64,000 nt of DNA from Clostridiaceae bacterium Marseille-Q4145. GTDB taxonomy: Bacteria > Bacillota > Clostridia > Lachnospirales > Lachnospiraceae. The DNA lies in assembly GCA_018223365.1 (NCBI GenBank), contig JAGTTP010000001.1:1306822-1370821 (forward strand). The letters are read 5' to 3'. Both the position numbers and the translations under genes were made by a program. The notes under the pieces were generated by a model. It was given only the letters and a program-made list of their open reading frames with translations. It searched no databases and was not told the origin of the DNA. Shown piece by piece: positions 34,801 through 42,368 of this stretch (its first letter is position 1; every line of letters begins with the position of its first letter).

Positions 34801-37416
34801 CTCAAGCAGAAATTCTCGGAGTGGATATGGAAAGATATTGACCGGCGTGAGCTGCTGTGCCGCCTTTACAATGAAACCTTTAATGCGGTTCGTCCCCGTG
34901 AGTATGATGGCAGCCACATCCGTTTTTCCGGCATGAATCCAGAAATCACCCTGCGGCCGCACCAGGTCAACGCCATTGCTCATATCATGTACGGCGGAAA
35001 TACACTGCTGGCACACGAAGTGGGTGCGGGCAAGACCTTTGAAATGGTAGCCGCTGCAATGGAGATGAAGCGGCTGGGGCTTTGCACCAAGTCGCTGATC
35101 GTAGTGCCGAATCATATCACGGAACAGTGGGCGGCGGAATGGCTTCAGCTCTACCCTTCCGCGAATATCCTTGTGGCGACCAAGAAAGATTTTGAAACCA
35201 GGAACCGCAAAAAGTTTTGTGCCAGGATTGCAACCGGAGATTATGATGCGGTCATCATCGGCCACAGCCAGTTTGAGAAAATTCCTGTATCAGCAGAACG
35301 TCAGGCCGCTATTTTGCAGCAGCAGATCGACGAGATCATGTTTGGCATCGAAGAAGCCAAGGCTGCCAAAGCAGAGAGATATACTATCAAGCAGTTGGAG
35401 CGCACCCGAAAATCTCTGGAAACAAGGCTGGAACGGCTCAATGACCAGAGTCGCAAGGATGACCTTGTGACCTTTGAAGAACTGGGTGTTGACCGCGTTT
35501 TTGTTGACGAGAGTCATTATTTTAAGAACCTTTTCCTGGCAACAAAGATGCGGAATGTAGGCGGCATCGCGCAGACAGAAGCACAGAAATCTTCTGACTT
35601 GTTCATGAAGTGCAGATACCTGGATGAGATCACCGGAGGACGCGGCGTGATTTTTGCGACAGGTACACCGATCAGCAACAGTATGGTGGAGCTTTATACT
35701 ATTCAGCGGTATCTCCAATACAGTACCCTGCAGGAGATGGGGCTGGTTCACTTTGACGATTGGGCCAGCGACTTTGGCGAAACCATTACCGCCATCGAGC
35801 TGTCCCCGGAGGGCAGCGGTTATCGAGCAAAAACCAGATTTGCCAAGTTCTTTAACCTGCCGGAGTTGATGTCCACTTTCAAGCAAATCGCAGACATTCA
35901 AACAGCGGATATGTTGAAACTTCCAGTGCCGAAGGTTAACTTTCATACAGAGGTCATTCAGCCATCCGAGCTTCAGCAGGAAATGGTGCGAGGGCTTGCA
36001 AAACGGGCCGAACTCATTCGCGGTGGAGGTGTTGATCCAAAAACGGATAATATGCTCCGTATCACCAATGACGGCAGAAAGCTGGCGCTGGATATGCGGC
36101 TCATCAATCCGCTTGCTGCCGATGATCCAAACGGCAAAGTTGCTACCTGCGCCCGTAATGTCATTCACATTTGGGAACAGACACGGGAACAGCGCAGTGC
36201 GCAGCTTGTGTTCTGTGACCTCAGCACACCAAAGGATGATGGAACATTCAGTGTTTATAATGACCTGAAAAAGAAATTTATGGAGGCTGGAATCCCGGAG
36301 GAGGAAATTGCTTTTATTCATGACGCCAATACCGAGGCACGAAAGAAGGAACTGTTTTCAAAGGTCCGTTCCGGTCAGGTGCGTATCCTGATGGGCAGCA
36401 CCCAAAAGATGGGCGCTGGCACCAACGTTCAGGACCGGCTGATTGCCCTTCATGATTTAGATTGTCCGTGGCGTCCGTCTGATCTGGCACAGCGCCTTGG
36501 ACGAATCGTCCGTCAGGGCAACCAGAACCCAGAGGTTGAGATCTTCCGATATGTAACTGAGAGCACCTTCGACGCGTACTTGTATCAATTAGTGGAAAAC
36601 AAGCAAAAATTCATCGCCCAGATTATGACCAGTAAAGCCCCGGTCCGTGTGGCAGATGACGTGGATGAAACCGCGCTCAGTTACTCCGAAATTAAAGCGC
36701 TGGCCACCGGCAATCCTCTGATTATCGAAAAGTGCAATCTTGATATGGAAGTCGGCAAGCTGAATATGCTGAGAGCAAGTTATCTGAGCCAGAAATATGG
36801 GCTGGAGGATATGGTTCTGAAAAAATACCCGGAGGCGATCACACGCCTGACAGAACGTATTGCAGGCTATGAACAGGATGTGCAGCTTGCTGCAGCGCAT
36901 CCGAAACCGAAAGACGGATTTGCGGGTATTACGATTTTGGAGAAGCCTTATGCCGACAAGGAGGCGGCTGGTAAGGCAATCCTCGATGTATGTACCAAAA
37001 TGACAGGCTCCGATGCTGTTTTCTTAGGACAGTACCGGGGCTTTTCTCTTGTCCTCTCCTATGATGGACCAAGCAATGAGTATCGCATGACCATGAAAGG
37101 AACACTTTCCCACACGGCGGTTTTGGGCGCAGATGTGTTCGGAAACCTGACCCGCATGGATAATGTGGTGGACGGACTTTCTGGAAAACTGGATATAGTC
37201 CGTGCCGAGCTGACAGATACGCAGGTACAGCTTGAAAATGCCAGGACAGAGCTGGCAACACCTTTTGCCAAAGAAGCAGAACTTGCGGAAAAGACGGCCC
37301 GGCTCAAGGAATTGAACATTCTGCTGAACATGGACGAGAAGGACAAATCTCTGATTGATGACGTGCCGGACGATGATGCGCCGGAACATCATCGTTCAAG
37401 AGGAATGGAGCGATAA
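28879..37416 (+). CDS. Giant methylase-helicase fusion protein
   Basis: A 2845-residue protein. The N-terminal ~100 residues look ArdC-like (PQNWQSFLSTACHNFRLPFD). A disordered acidic linker spans about 275-410. An N6-adenine methyltransferase domain has EPSCGVGNF (near 1361) and GNVPFGDF (near 1424) in place of NPPY. A superfamily 2 helicase follows: Walker A HEVGAGKT (near 2045), DESH (near 2208), FATGTPISNS and QRLGRIVRQGNQ (near 2537). Such proteins are typical of Tn1549-like ICEs and probably protect or process transferred DNA. ATG 28879 lies 8 bases after AGGAGG. The linker-coding region also carries a nested gene in another frame. Confidence 0.9.
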   Translation: MARKYEIITELYRKTVLGLTSPQNWQSFLSTACHNFRLPFDEQVLLYAQRPDATAVLPIEGRNGWNRRFGRWVNRGATGIAVFDGESVGRSRLKYYFDISDTHESRFARPVPIWTMRPEYESTVIESLENSFGELEDKADLASALLSAAKNAVEDNMQDYLAELKYYKESSFLEELDDLNIEVEYRRTLENSIGFMLLVRCGIDPANYFTDDDFRDVVDFNTPNTLNALGAATGDIGQMCLSTISRTALTLQRQAEKANRTFEEKPAIQYSEAEIDTTTPERSENHERTDIHDAERIPTAESASAPGAGNAPWEIRIAPENIPETTPESDLHESADIGQAEPAFDGDRADSLLPDGAADQSDGESGERDRGAESQRPDEMDRPDEQHPSFSGGDHSDGADLPLTEELDETQEADSAELPAFLNDKLIMAIISNKDDDLKYKKQQIELYFSIHPEEADRAEYLKSAYQDRYTELLVDGVRIGYKPQPDGLLMWEGAYLSRTSESVFSWDIVAGWTAQLIDKKEYFINTTITPPKNYDSQQLTLFDFADFNAEPQEPGGQLSFILRPQLSQQVIDEALCIGANDRNSRLIICAYFMKDHTPEENASFLAKHYGTNGAGFYINERKHAIWYGEEGIRISDGESAQSRHATLLTWEQAARRIRELLDMGRYMPQQELDRVVEYEQRTLAERLALTARDFSQDARDAGYAPTLNLALSAKGGFPEIEQQIFELLKNPDMLQKITAEWNEFVEAHEKNRELLRFSHARPKELLQSLTDLEREPITFTAAEAYEPQRRFFISMDEIDNVLRGGSEEYRLAVYSYFVNHPDLKDREKYLKNYHGEYSGYHGGNDNRTYTSKGLSFSHGDLTQPYAKVELKWGSIAKRISIMISQDRFLSDKDREAMAGYEIRQLARSIHSFFIDAPELYPRPYKFNAIADYWEGVQEVYEQLTVPTRVEEIYQMMLPLWEATPQDDRHYEIRKAGLENMQAYRDGTYSVFNRGQTFRPLFANSEIPAEEKQSNHYHDLASELLHFYKEYDPYDYRDNMELGDTDADALDSLEQRLQNAEQRREILDTLQSYLDNTDPEEDIASELELFMEWLQEIADEPVLNDALQEAKVLINEYCMEEFEQEADYSDLSHVDLAFSATSDSAHTVEIFADLTAFRLVYQVDGEVVHEIACDSLTELNSYLANLDFDEMVALADEQYQQRHPELEEVEAPAENKQPEVLAPPRAKRERVVFTTLHPEIPADQRHNFRITDSELGYGTRSEKYAANVAAIRCLKQIETEERLATPEEQEILSRYVGWGGLSDCFDERHGKYLELKSLLDEEEYAAARASSLTAFYTSPVIIQAMYQALAQMGFQQGNILEPSCGVGNFIGMLPDSMSESKVYGVELDSISGRIARQLYQNSSIAVNGFEKVQMPDSFFDVAIGNVPFGDFKVRDKKYDKNHWLIHDYFFGKTLDKVRPGGIVAFITSKGTLDKENSAVRKYLAQRADLIGAIRLPNNAFKANAGTEVTSDIIFLQKRDRMTDIEPDWVGLDTDENGIRMNRYFVRHPKMILGEMVMESTRFGMDSTCRVYENADLSELLSEAVQNLHAQITEYEMEEPAEEDLSIPADPAVRNFSYCLVDGKVYYRENSRMHPMEVSVTAENRIRGMIALRECVRSLIEYQTEGYPDEEIQKEQAELNRLYDAYTAKYGLLSSRGNSLAFGEDSSYCLLCSLEVLDEEGKLKRKADMFTKRTIRPHEAVTSVDTASEALAVSISEKARVDMEYMAELSGKSEEVLASELSGVIFRDIQCAEEAAFIPKAFVELSQFPFVTADEYLSGNVRRKLRMAKALYEVLPAEKKALIAKNVEALEAVQPVDLTAAEIGIRIGANWVPMDVYQKFMEETFGTSVYARSRIHILRSEATGQWAVTDKNADRSNIKVVTTYGTKRMNAYQILEQTLNQRDVRVFDYVEDENGNKKPVLNKKETAIAQDRQELLKQKFSEWIWKDIDRRELLCRLYNETFNAVRPREYDGSHIRFSGMNPEITLRPHQVNAIAHIMYGGNTLLAHEVGAGKTFEMVAAAMEMKRLGLCTKSLIVVPNHITEQWAAEWLQLYPSANILVATKKDFETRNRKKFCARIATGDYDAVIIGHSQFEKIPVSAERQAAILQQQIDEIMFGIEEAKAAKAERYTIKQLERTRKSLETRLERLNDQSRKDDLVTFEELGVDRVFVDESHYFKNLFLATKMRNVGGIAQTEAQKSSDLFMKCRYLDEITGGRGVIFATGTPISNSMVELYTIQRYLQYSTLQEMGLVHFDDWASDFGETITAIELSPEGSGYRAKTRFAKFFNLPELMSTFKQIADIQTADMLKLPVPKVNFHTEVIQPSELQQEMVRGLAKRAELIRGGGVDPKTDNMLRITNDGRKLALDMRLINPLAADDPNGKVATCARNVIHIWEQTREQRSAQLVFCDLSTPKDDGTFSVYNDLKKKFMEAGIPEEEIAFIHDANTEARKKELFSKVRSGQVRILMGSTQKMGAGTNVQDRLIALHDLDCPWRPSDLAQRLGRIVRQGNQNPEVEIFRYVTESTFDAYLYQLVENKQKFIAQIMTSKAPVRVADDVDETALSYSEIKALATGNPLIIEKCNLDMEVGKLNMLRASYLSQKYGLEDMVLKKYPEAITRLTERIAGYEQDVQLAAAHPKPKDGFAGITILEKPYADKEAAGKAILDVCTKMTGSDAVFLGQYRGFSLVLSYDGPSNEYRMTMKGTLSHTAVLGADVFGNLTRMDNVVDGLSGKLDIVRAELTDTQVQLENARTELATPFAKEAELAEKTARLKELNILLNMDEKDKSLIDDVPDDDAPEHHRSRGMER
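29735..30088 (+). CDS. TnpV-like transposon protein nested inside the helicase gene
   Basis: A 117-residue protein read in the +1 frame relative to the helicase, entirely within its coding region. MQNGYRLPNLLPP, RRVTYTNLLTSGKLNQHLMEI, MAKAE..TEELKA and MNNIRHSAEEIILTELIY fit the TnpV family as I remember it. It has its own site AAGGAG (29721-29726), 8 bases before ATG 29735. The helicase frame across it encodes only low-complexity acidic linker. This suggests a real gene whose insertion left the host frame open. Function of TnpV is unknown. Confidence 0.75.
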   Translation: MSELTYTMQNGYRLPNLLPPQEPEMHLGKYALLRRTYLKQHRRVTYTNLLTSGKLNQHLMEIEQTAFSRMELLTSQMAKAENVTEELKASDPMKWTGLMNNIRHSAEEIILTELIYH

Positions 37417-37421
37417 GACAA

Positions 37422-37461
37422 CCGGGCAGGAGCAGGTCTGTTCTGGCTTGTTCCTGCCCGG
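37422..37461 (+). other. GC-rich stem-loop after the helicase gene
   Basis: CCGGGCAGGAGCA pairs with TGTTCCTGCCCGG with one mismatch around a 14-base loop, 5 bases after the helicase stop. There is no U-tract. It may be an mRNA 3'-end stabiliser or partial terminator. Confidence 0.5.
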
Positions 37462-37597
37462 ACATACGGAAAGAATAACTTCAAAAGGCATTGAGCATAC
37501 TAGGAGGATAAGATCAGTTATCAGACGGCATGGGAATTGCACATTTGATATTCCCCTGCCCTGTGCGTATATTGAGAGAAAAACAGGAGTGAGTATT

Positions 37598-37921
37598 ATG
37601 AGTGATACCTATTTCGATTTGCCCTCCCGCATAGAGGATTCTTTCCCGGAGATCGACAGTGATATTGTAACTGACTTACGCGAAAGTAACGAGGATTATG
37701 CAGAAATTCATCAGCAAATTTCAGAGCTGAAAAGGCAGTTCCCGTGTATCGCGCAGGTAATGGATTGCCAAGATGAGCTTCATTTGACCGCAGAGGAACA
37801 CGCTGCGTTTTCAAAATATCTGCGCCTATCGCGGAAGCTGGAGGATATGGAGCGTCTGCAGCTCTACTTCCGGGGCCATACAGATGCGGTGGCCTATCTC
37901 AAGAAAATCAAAGCGATTTGA
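37598..37921 (+). CDS. ICE-associated small protein, DUF6664-like
   Basis: A 107-residue protein with YFDLPSRIEDSFPEIDSDI at the start and LEDMERLQLYFRGHTDAVAY near the end, which I associate with DUF6664 from memory. It is probably mostly helical. ATG 37598 follows ACAGGAGTG; the ORF is open upstream to 37355 but that part overlaps the helicase gene. A terminator hairpin follows. Function unknown. Confidence 0.65.
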   Translation: MSDTYFDLPSRIEDSFPEIDSDIVTDLRESNEDYAEIHQQISELKRQFPCIAQVMDCQDELHLTAEEHAAFSKYLRLSRKLEDMERLQLYFRGHTDAVAYLKKIKAI

Positions 37922-37925
37922 CACC

Positions 37926-37954
37926 AGCGGTTCGGAACAATCCGGGCCGCTTTC
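37926..37954 (+). terminator. Hairpin terminator, left flank of the AbiE island
   Basis: AGCGGTTCGGA pairs with TCCGGGCCGCT (two G-T pairs) around ACAA, followed by TTTC. It closes the preceding transcript just before the lower-GC defence-like island. Confidence 0.65.
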
Positions 37955-38157
37955 AATGGACAGGGCGTCAAAACAAGGTGAAATACGATACAAAAAATAT
38001 AACAAGGTCGAATAGTGATAATATCAATATTACTGGTAGATAGCTGGCTGTAGAAACTCTACTAACATAACCGATGAGCCAAAGGGTGTTATCTCCTCCA
38101 ATACACTGTATGAGTATACTCAATTAGGAAATACTAAAAATATATTGAGCTACTCAG
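37955..38157 (+). other. AT-rich gene-free lead-in to the AbiE promoter
   Basis: No gene is visible. The stretch is visibly more AT-rich than the ICE backbone and holds a small hairpin GTAGAAACTCTAC and a perfect palindrome TGAGTATACTCA (38111-38122), a possible second regulatory site. It probably came in with the abiE cargo. Confidence 0.4.
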
Positions 38158-38196
38158 TTGCAAAAATGTCCCGAATAATATATAATATTCGGGACA
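38158..38196 (+). promoter_or_regulatory. AbiE promoter with palindromic operator
   Basis: TTGCAA (38158-38163) and a perfect TATAAT (38181-38186) are 17 bases apart. The inverted repeat TGTCCCGAATA / TATTCGGGACA (38167-38177 and 38186-38196) straddles the -10 box. AbiEi antitoxins are known to repress their own operon by binding inverted repeats in the promoter, so this is probably the autoregulatory operator. Confidence 0.8.
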
Positions 38197-38212
38197 AAAG
38201 GAGGTGAACATA

Positions 38213-38827
38213 GTGGCAAACGGATTCTCAAAACAAATACAAGAGAGAATTGGAAACGCAGTCGATGGCACAATTTTTGTGAACTCTGATTTTGCGGATA
38301 TTGCTGATCAGGAAACGGTCAGACGAACTCTGAACAGATTAACACAGGCTGGTATGCTCCGCAGAATACTAAAAGGTGTCTACGAAAAGCCGAAGTACAG
38401 CAAGTTGCTTGATGAATATGTAGTGGCCGACCCGGACGCTGTCGCAAAGGCATTGGCGCGAAGTTACCACTGGACCATTGCTCCATGCGGAAATACGGCC
38501 CTGAACCTGCTGGGCCTCTCTACACAGGTAACAGCGGTCTGGTCCTATATCAGCGACGGCCCGTATAAGACCTATGAGTGGAATTCCACCAGGCTGGAAT
38601 TTAAGCATAGAACCAACAAAGAAATCACCGGCCTGTCTTACATGACGAGTTTGGTGATTCAGGCGTTGAAAACTCTGGGAAGAACCAATGTGACGCCGGA
38701 GATTATACAGACGCTTTCTGAAAAGCTTTCCGAGGATGAAAAGCAAGCCTGTCTGAAAGAGGCAACGGAATCCACGGATTGGGTTTATGATACGATACGA
38801 AAAATGTGCGGAGGTGACACACAATGA
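38213..38827 (+). CDS. AbiEi-family antitoxin / DUF6088-like repressor
   Basis: A 204-residue protein. The N-terminal ~60 residues look like a winged helix (FVNSDFADIADQETVRRTLNRLTQAGMLRRILKGVYEKP), as in AbiEi antitoxins, and the rest matches the DUF6088/AbiEi C-terminal part. In type IV toxin-antitoxin pairs it neutralises the toxin indirectly and represses the operon. The start is GTG 38213, 8 bases after AAAGGAGG. It overlaps the toxin gene by 4 bases. Confidence 0.82.
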   Translation: MANGFSKQIQERIGNAVDGTIFVNSDFADIADQETVRRTLNRLTQAGMLRRILKGVYEKPKYSKLLDEYVVADPDAVAKALARSYHWTIAPCGNTALNLLGLSTQVTAVWSYISDGPYKTYEWNSTRLEFKHRTNKEITGLSYMTSLVIQALKTLGRTNVTPEIIQTLSEKLSEDEKQACLKEATESTDWVYDTIRKMCGGDTQ

Positions 38828-39828
38828 GAAATGTAGCACGATTGCCGGAAAGTGACCGGCGCGAACTGTTCCGAAATACAGCAGATAAGATGGGCTTGAA
38901 TGATGCCATCGTGGAGAAAGATTTTTGGGTATGCTTTACTTTAGATTATCTGTTCCACCGCTGCCACTGGAAGAACGCTATTACCTTCAAAGGCGGCACC
39001 AGTCTTTCTAAGGCATTCAATTTGATCAGTCGTTTTTCCGAAGATATTGACCTGATTCTGGATTGGCGGGTACTGGGATATAGTAAGGATGAACCATGGG
39101 AAAAGCGCTCTAATACGAAGCAGGATGCGTTCAACAAAGAGGCCAATGCGCGGGCGGAAGTTTTCCTTGCGGAGCAGTTTTGTCCCACCATTCAGGTAGA
39201 ACTTTCTCAAGAGCTTGGCTGTGAGGCAAACATTTACATAGACGAGAAGGACAAGCAGACCGTTATCTTTGCCTATCCGCACCTGTTTACGAATTCCGCT
39301 ACCTTACAGGTCATTCGTTTAGAAATTGGTGCATTGGCTGCTTGGACGCCTGCAAAAATCGCTCAGATCGAGCCCTATGCAGCAACCTATTACCCAAAAG
39401 TATTCGCGCAAAAGGACACAGCGATTTTGACTGTTGCGCCGGAGCGGACTTTCTGGGAAAAGGCAACGATCCTGCACCATGAAGCCAATAGACCTGAAAG
39501 TTCCGAAATGCCTCAGCGTTATTCACGGCACTACTATGACCTGTACCGCATGTCTATGACGCCTGTGAAGGAGGCAGCCTTTGCACAAGTGGAATTACTG
39601 AAAACAGTAGTAGACTTCAAAATGAAGTTCTATCCAAGAGCCTGGGCAAAGTACCAAGAAGCAACTCCAGGAACCCTGAAGTTAGTTCCACCGGAATATC
39701 GCTTAGATGCTCTTGCGGAAGACTATGCGAATATGCGCGATATGCTCTATGGTAATATTCCTTCTTTTGAGGAAGTCATGAAGGTGATACAGAATTTAGA
39801 GAAGGAAATTAACTCAATAAAGAAGTAG
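38824..39828 (+). CDS. AbiEii-family nucleotidyltransferase toxin
   Basis: A 334-residue protein of the AbiEii/AbiGii family. The nucleotidyltransferase core is visible: FKGGTSLSKAFNLISRFSEDIDL (GGTS at 57-60; Asp74 and Asp76 as metal ligands), then the later WEKATILHHEA segment. Related toxins transfer nucleotides to tRNA 3' ends, stopping growth and blocking phage. ATGA overlap with the antitoxin gene fits a bicistronic toxin-antitoxin operon. Confidence 0.87.
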   Translation: MRNVARLPESDRRELFRNTADKMGLNDAIVEKDFWVCFTLDYLFHRCHWKNAITFKGGTSLSKAFNLISRFSEDIDLILDWRVLGYSKDEPWEKRSNTKQDAFNKEANARAEVFLAEQFCPTIQVELSQELGCEANIYIDEKDKQTVIFAYPHLFTNSATLQVIRLEIGALAAWTPAKIAQIEPYAATYYPKVFAQKDTAILTVAPERTFWEKATILHHEANRPESSEMPQRYSRHYYDLYRMSMTPVKEAAFAQVELLKTVVDFKMKFYPRAWAKYQEATPGTLKLVPPEYRLDALAEDYANMRDMLYGNIPSFEEVMKVIQNLEKEINSIKK

Positions 39829-39865
39829 GTAAAAAGAGCAATATGAGAAATGAGGTGAATTACCT

Positions 39866-40846
39866 TTGAATGTAGGGAGCGAGTGTGTGTTCGAGAGCAT
39901 TGTTGCAAAAATTTTTGAAGCTGCTGGATATTCAGTAAACCAGAGTGTTAAATTGCAGCACCGGTCAGGAGATATAGATATTGTTGCTGAGAAGGATAAT
40001 AAGCGTTATTGTGTTGAGGTAAAGTATTTACAGTTATACGAAAGAGCCGTGGAGCGAATCTATTTGACTGGAAAAACATTCGGGATGACGCCTGCAGTTG
40101 TGGTGGGAAGCAAAATTGATGAGAGAAAACGTAGTTATTATCTTGAAAAATATCCGGACTTGATTTTGATAGATATAACGAATTTGTTGTTTGCAGTGCA
40201 GCACCATACCGAACTACGTAATGAGTTAATTTCTGGATTACCGTATTCGATTGAAGAAATAGAGCCACAAGAAGGATTCTTGCAGATTGACAGCTTACAA
40301 CATAATGATTATACGCATTCATTGATTGAGGAGATGAATTTATGTAAGGCGGGCAAGCCACTTGCTCGTACTTATGAAGTTCTCTGTCATAAGCTTTTAG
40401 AAAATGCTTTTTCGGAAGATTTAGCATTGTGGAAAGAGCAGCAAAAATCAAACAATGATCTATATAGATTTGATCTTTTATGCCGCATCAAAGATGAAAA
40501 TCAAAAAACCTTTTGGTCCATTTTAGAAAGGTATTTTAAGTCCAAATATGTTATTTTTGAGTTTAAGAATTATAGCAAGCCGATAACTCAAAAAGAAATA
40601 TATACTACTGAGAAGTATTTATACGCAAAGGCATTGCGCAGTGTAGGAATAATCATTGCCGCACATGGATATGATGAGCACGCCTACTGGGCGGCAAAGG
40701 GATGCCTGAGAGAGAACGGAAAACTCATTATTCTTTTAGACACAGATGATTTAATTGCAATGAATAAGCTAAAGGCAGACATGGAAGATCCTTCAATTTA
40801 CTTACTAGACAAATTAGATAACATGCTTTCAGAATTGGAAAAATAA
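39866..40846 (+). CDS. Protein with two restriction-endonuclease-like domains
   Basis: A 326-residue protein with what look like two PD-(D/E)XK cores. The N-terminal, Mrr-like one has Glu10, GDIDIV (Asp38) and CVEVK (Glu51, Lys53). The C-terminal one has Glu171, RFDLL (Asp203) and IFEFK (Glu232, Lys234). It is visibly AT-rich compared with its neighbours and follows abiE by 37 bases, so it is probably a defence or nuclease cargo gene. The start is TTG 39866 after GAGGTGA. No named family was recognised. Confidence 0.7.
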   Translation: MNVGSECVFESIVAKIFEAAGYSVNQSVKLQHRSGDIDIVAEKDNKRYCVEVKYLQLYERAVERIYLTGKTFGMTPAVVVGSKIDERKRSYYLEKYPDLILIDITNLLFAVQHHTELRNELISGLPYSIEEIEPQEGFLQIDSLQHNDYTHSLIEEMNLCKAGKPLARTYEVLCHKLLENAFSEDLALWKEQQKSNNDLYRFDLLCRIKDENQKTFWSILERYFKSKYVIFEFKNYSKPITQKEIYTTEKYLYAKALRSVGIIIAAHGYDEHAYWAAKGCLRENGKLIILLDTDDLIAMNKLKADMEDPSIYLLDKLDNMLSELEK

Positions 40847-40893
40847 CTGAAAAGTGATAAGGTCAAAGCAAGAGAATAGATGATACCTTATGT

Positions 40894-40931
40894 AGCCGGA
40901 TAAATCCATTAAAGGAGTTATCCGGCTTTTT
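40894..40931 (+). terminator. Rho-independent terminator closing the defence island
   Basis: AGCCGGATAA (40894-40903) and TTATCCGGCT (40918-40927) pair perfectly, then run into TTTTT. It marks the right edge of the abiE/nuclease cargo; ICE backbone genes resume after it. Confidence 0.88.
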
Positions 40932-40962
40932 CTATGTCAAAATCAAAATGGAGGTACACAGT

Positions 40963-41298
40963 ATGAACAATGAAGAACTGAACACAGCTCTATATGAGAA
41001 GATGTTTGCCGAACAGGAAACCTATCGGGCATGGTTGCTATCTCAGACACCGGAAGAGATTTTGAACCACACCTATGAATACACGGTGCGGGAAGATATT
41101 CTGATGTCGCTGGAGTACCATGACTTGTCGGATGGTCAGGCACGGGCATTGCTGAAGTCCCACAGCCCGCTTGCAGATGTATTTGCCGATTGGGAAAACA
41201 AAGAAACGGATTACATGGACAGCATTTGGCAGACCGTTGAGGAACGGGCAAAGACGGAAGAACAGAAACATAGAAAGAAAGAGCAGCAAGAGCGATAA
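40963..41298 (+). CDS. DUF3848-like ICE protein
   Basis: A 111-residue acidic protein, with MNNEELNTALYEKMFAEQET and HTYEYTVREDILMSLEYHDLS, matching DUF3848 as I recall it. That domain is frequent in Clostridial ICEs and of unknown function. ATG 40963 lies 7-8 bases after GGAGGT; the in-frame start at 40948 overlaps that site. It ends EQQER and is followed by a terminator. Confidence 0.7.
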   Translation: MNNEELNTALYEKMFAEQETYRAWLLSQTPEEILNHTYEYTVREDILMSLEYHDLSDGQARALLKSHSPLADVFADWENKETDYMDSIWQTVEERAKTEEQKHRKKEQQER

Positions 41299-41304
41299 GA
41301 CACG

Positions 41305-41334
41305 GGCCGGTTGGAGTATCCAATCGGTCTTTTT
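41305..41334 (+). terminator. Hairpin terminator after the DUF3848 gene
   Basis: GGCCGGTTGGA and TCCAATCGGTC pair (with G-T pairs) around GTA and are followed by five T residues. Confidence 0.75.
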
Positions 41335-41389
41335 ACATAGCCGGACTGTGTTATGCAGTTAATTCTCAGCTATGGAAAGGAGGATTTTT

Positions 41390-42352
41390 ATGCCATATAT
41401 TCCGCCAGAGGTAGTGGCAAAAGCAAAGGAAATGGATTTGCTGACCTACCTTAAAAACTACGAACCGAGTGAATTGGTGCATTTCGGAGGAAGCACTTAT
41501 TGTACCAGGACCCATGACAGTTTGAAAATCTCCAACGGCAAATGGTGTTGGTTTTCCCGTGGTATTGGCGGCAAAACGGCTTTGGACTATCTGATCAAAG
41601 TCCGTGAGATACCGTTCATGGAGGCTGTCGAAATGATTGTGGGACAAGCAGCAGTTCAGCCGCCGGTTTATACTCCAGCTCCGAAACGAGATGTGCCTAA
41701 AATGTTGCTGCTTCCACCGGCAAGCCGTAGCACCTCTCTTGTGGAGAAGTATCTTTCCGGGAGAGGGATTGACCACGAGCTGATTCGTTTTTGTCTGGAT
41801 ACCGGTAGGCTCTATGAGAGCAGCGGCAGATACCACAATGTAGTCTTTGTCGGCCATGACCGATATGGAGAAGCCCGCTATGCTAATCTTCGGGGGATTT
41901 CCTCTGATTTCAAAGGAGAGTGCAACGGCAGTGATAAGCGCTTTGCATTTAATATTCCTGCGAAAAACAGTGAGGTTCTTCACCTGTTTGAAAGCGCCAT
42001 TGATTTGCTTTCTTTTGCTACCATGCAGAAATTGAATGGTGAGAACTGGCAGAGGGAACATCTGTTATCGCTGGCAGGCGTCTATCAGCCCAGAGAGAAA
42101 ATCGAGGAAAGCGCAGTACCACTGGCACTGACACAATACCTGAAAGATCACCCGGAGGTCAAGACGATTCTGCTGCGGCTGGATAATGACTATGCCGGAC
42201 GCATGGCGGCCAAGGCGTTAATGGCTGTTCTGACCAAGGATTACACTGTCGCAGTAAGGCTTCCGCCCAGGTGCAAAGATTACAATGACTACCTGTGTTC
42301 CGGTCTGGGTATTTCAGCCGCGAAACCGAAAACACGAAATGAAGAACGATGA
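41390..42352 (+). CDS. Primase-like DUF3991/Toprim protein
   Basis: A 320-residue protein. The N-terminal part (YIPPEVVAKAKEMDLLTYL, CTRTHDSLKISNGKWCWFSR, GGKTALDYL) resembles the DnaG-like DUF3991 region. The C-terminal Toprim core has LHLFESAIDLLSF (Glu) and ILLRLDNDYAG (Asp-x-Asp). It probably primes or processes transferred single-stranded DNA. AAAGGAGGA precedes ATG 41390. It ends NEER. Confidence 0.8.
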   Translation: MPYIPPEVVAKAKEMDLLTYLKNYEPSELVHFGGSTYCTRTHDSLKISNGKWCWFSRGIGGKTALDYLIKVREIPFMEAVEMIVGQAAVQPPVYTPAPKRDVPKMLLLPPASRSTSLVEKYLSGRGIDHELIRFCLDTGRLYESSGRYHNVVFVGHDRYGEARYANLRGISSDFKGECNGSDKRFAFNIPAKNSEVLHLFESAIDLLSFATMQKLNGENWQREHLLSLAGVYQPREKIEESAVPLALTQYLKDHPEVKTILLRLDNDYAGRMAAKALMAVLTKDYTVAVRLPPRCKDYNDYLCSGLGISAAKPKTRNEER

Positions 42353-42368
42353 TATGGAGGATAGCAAC

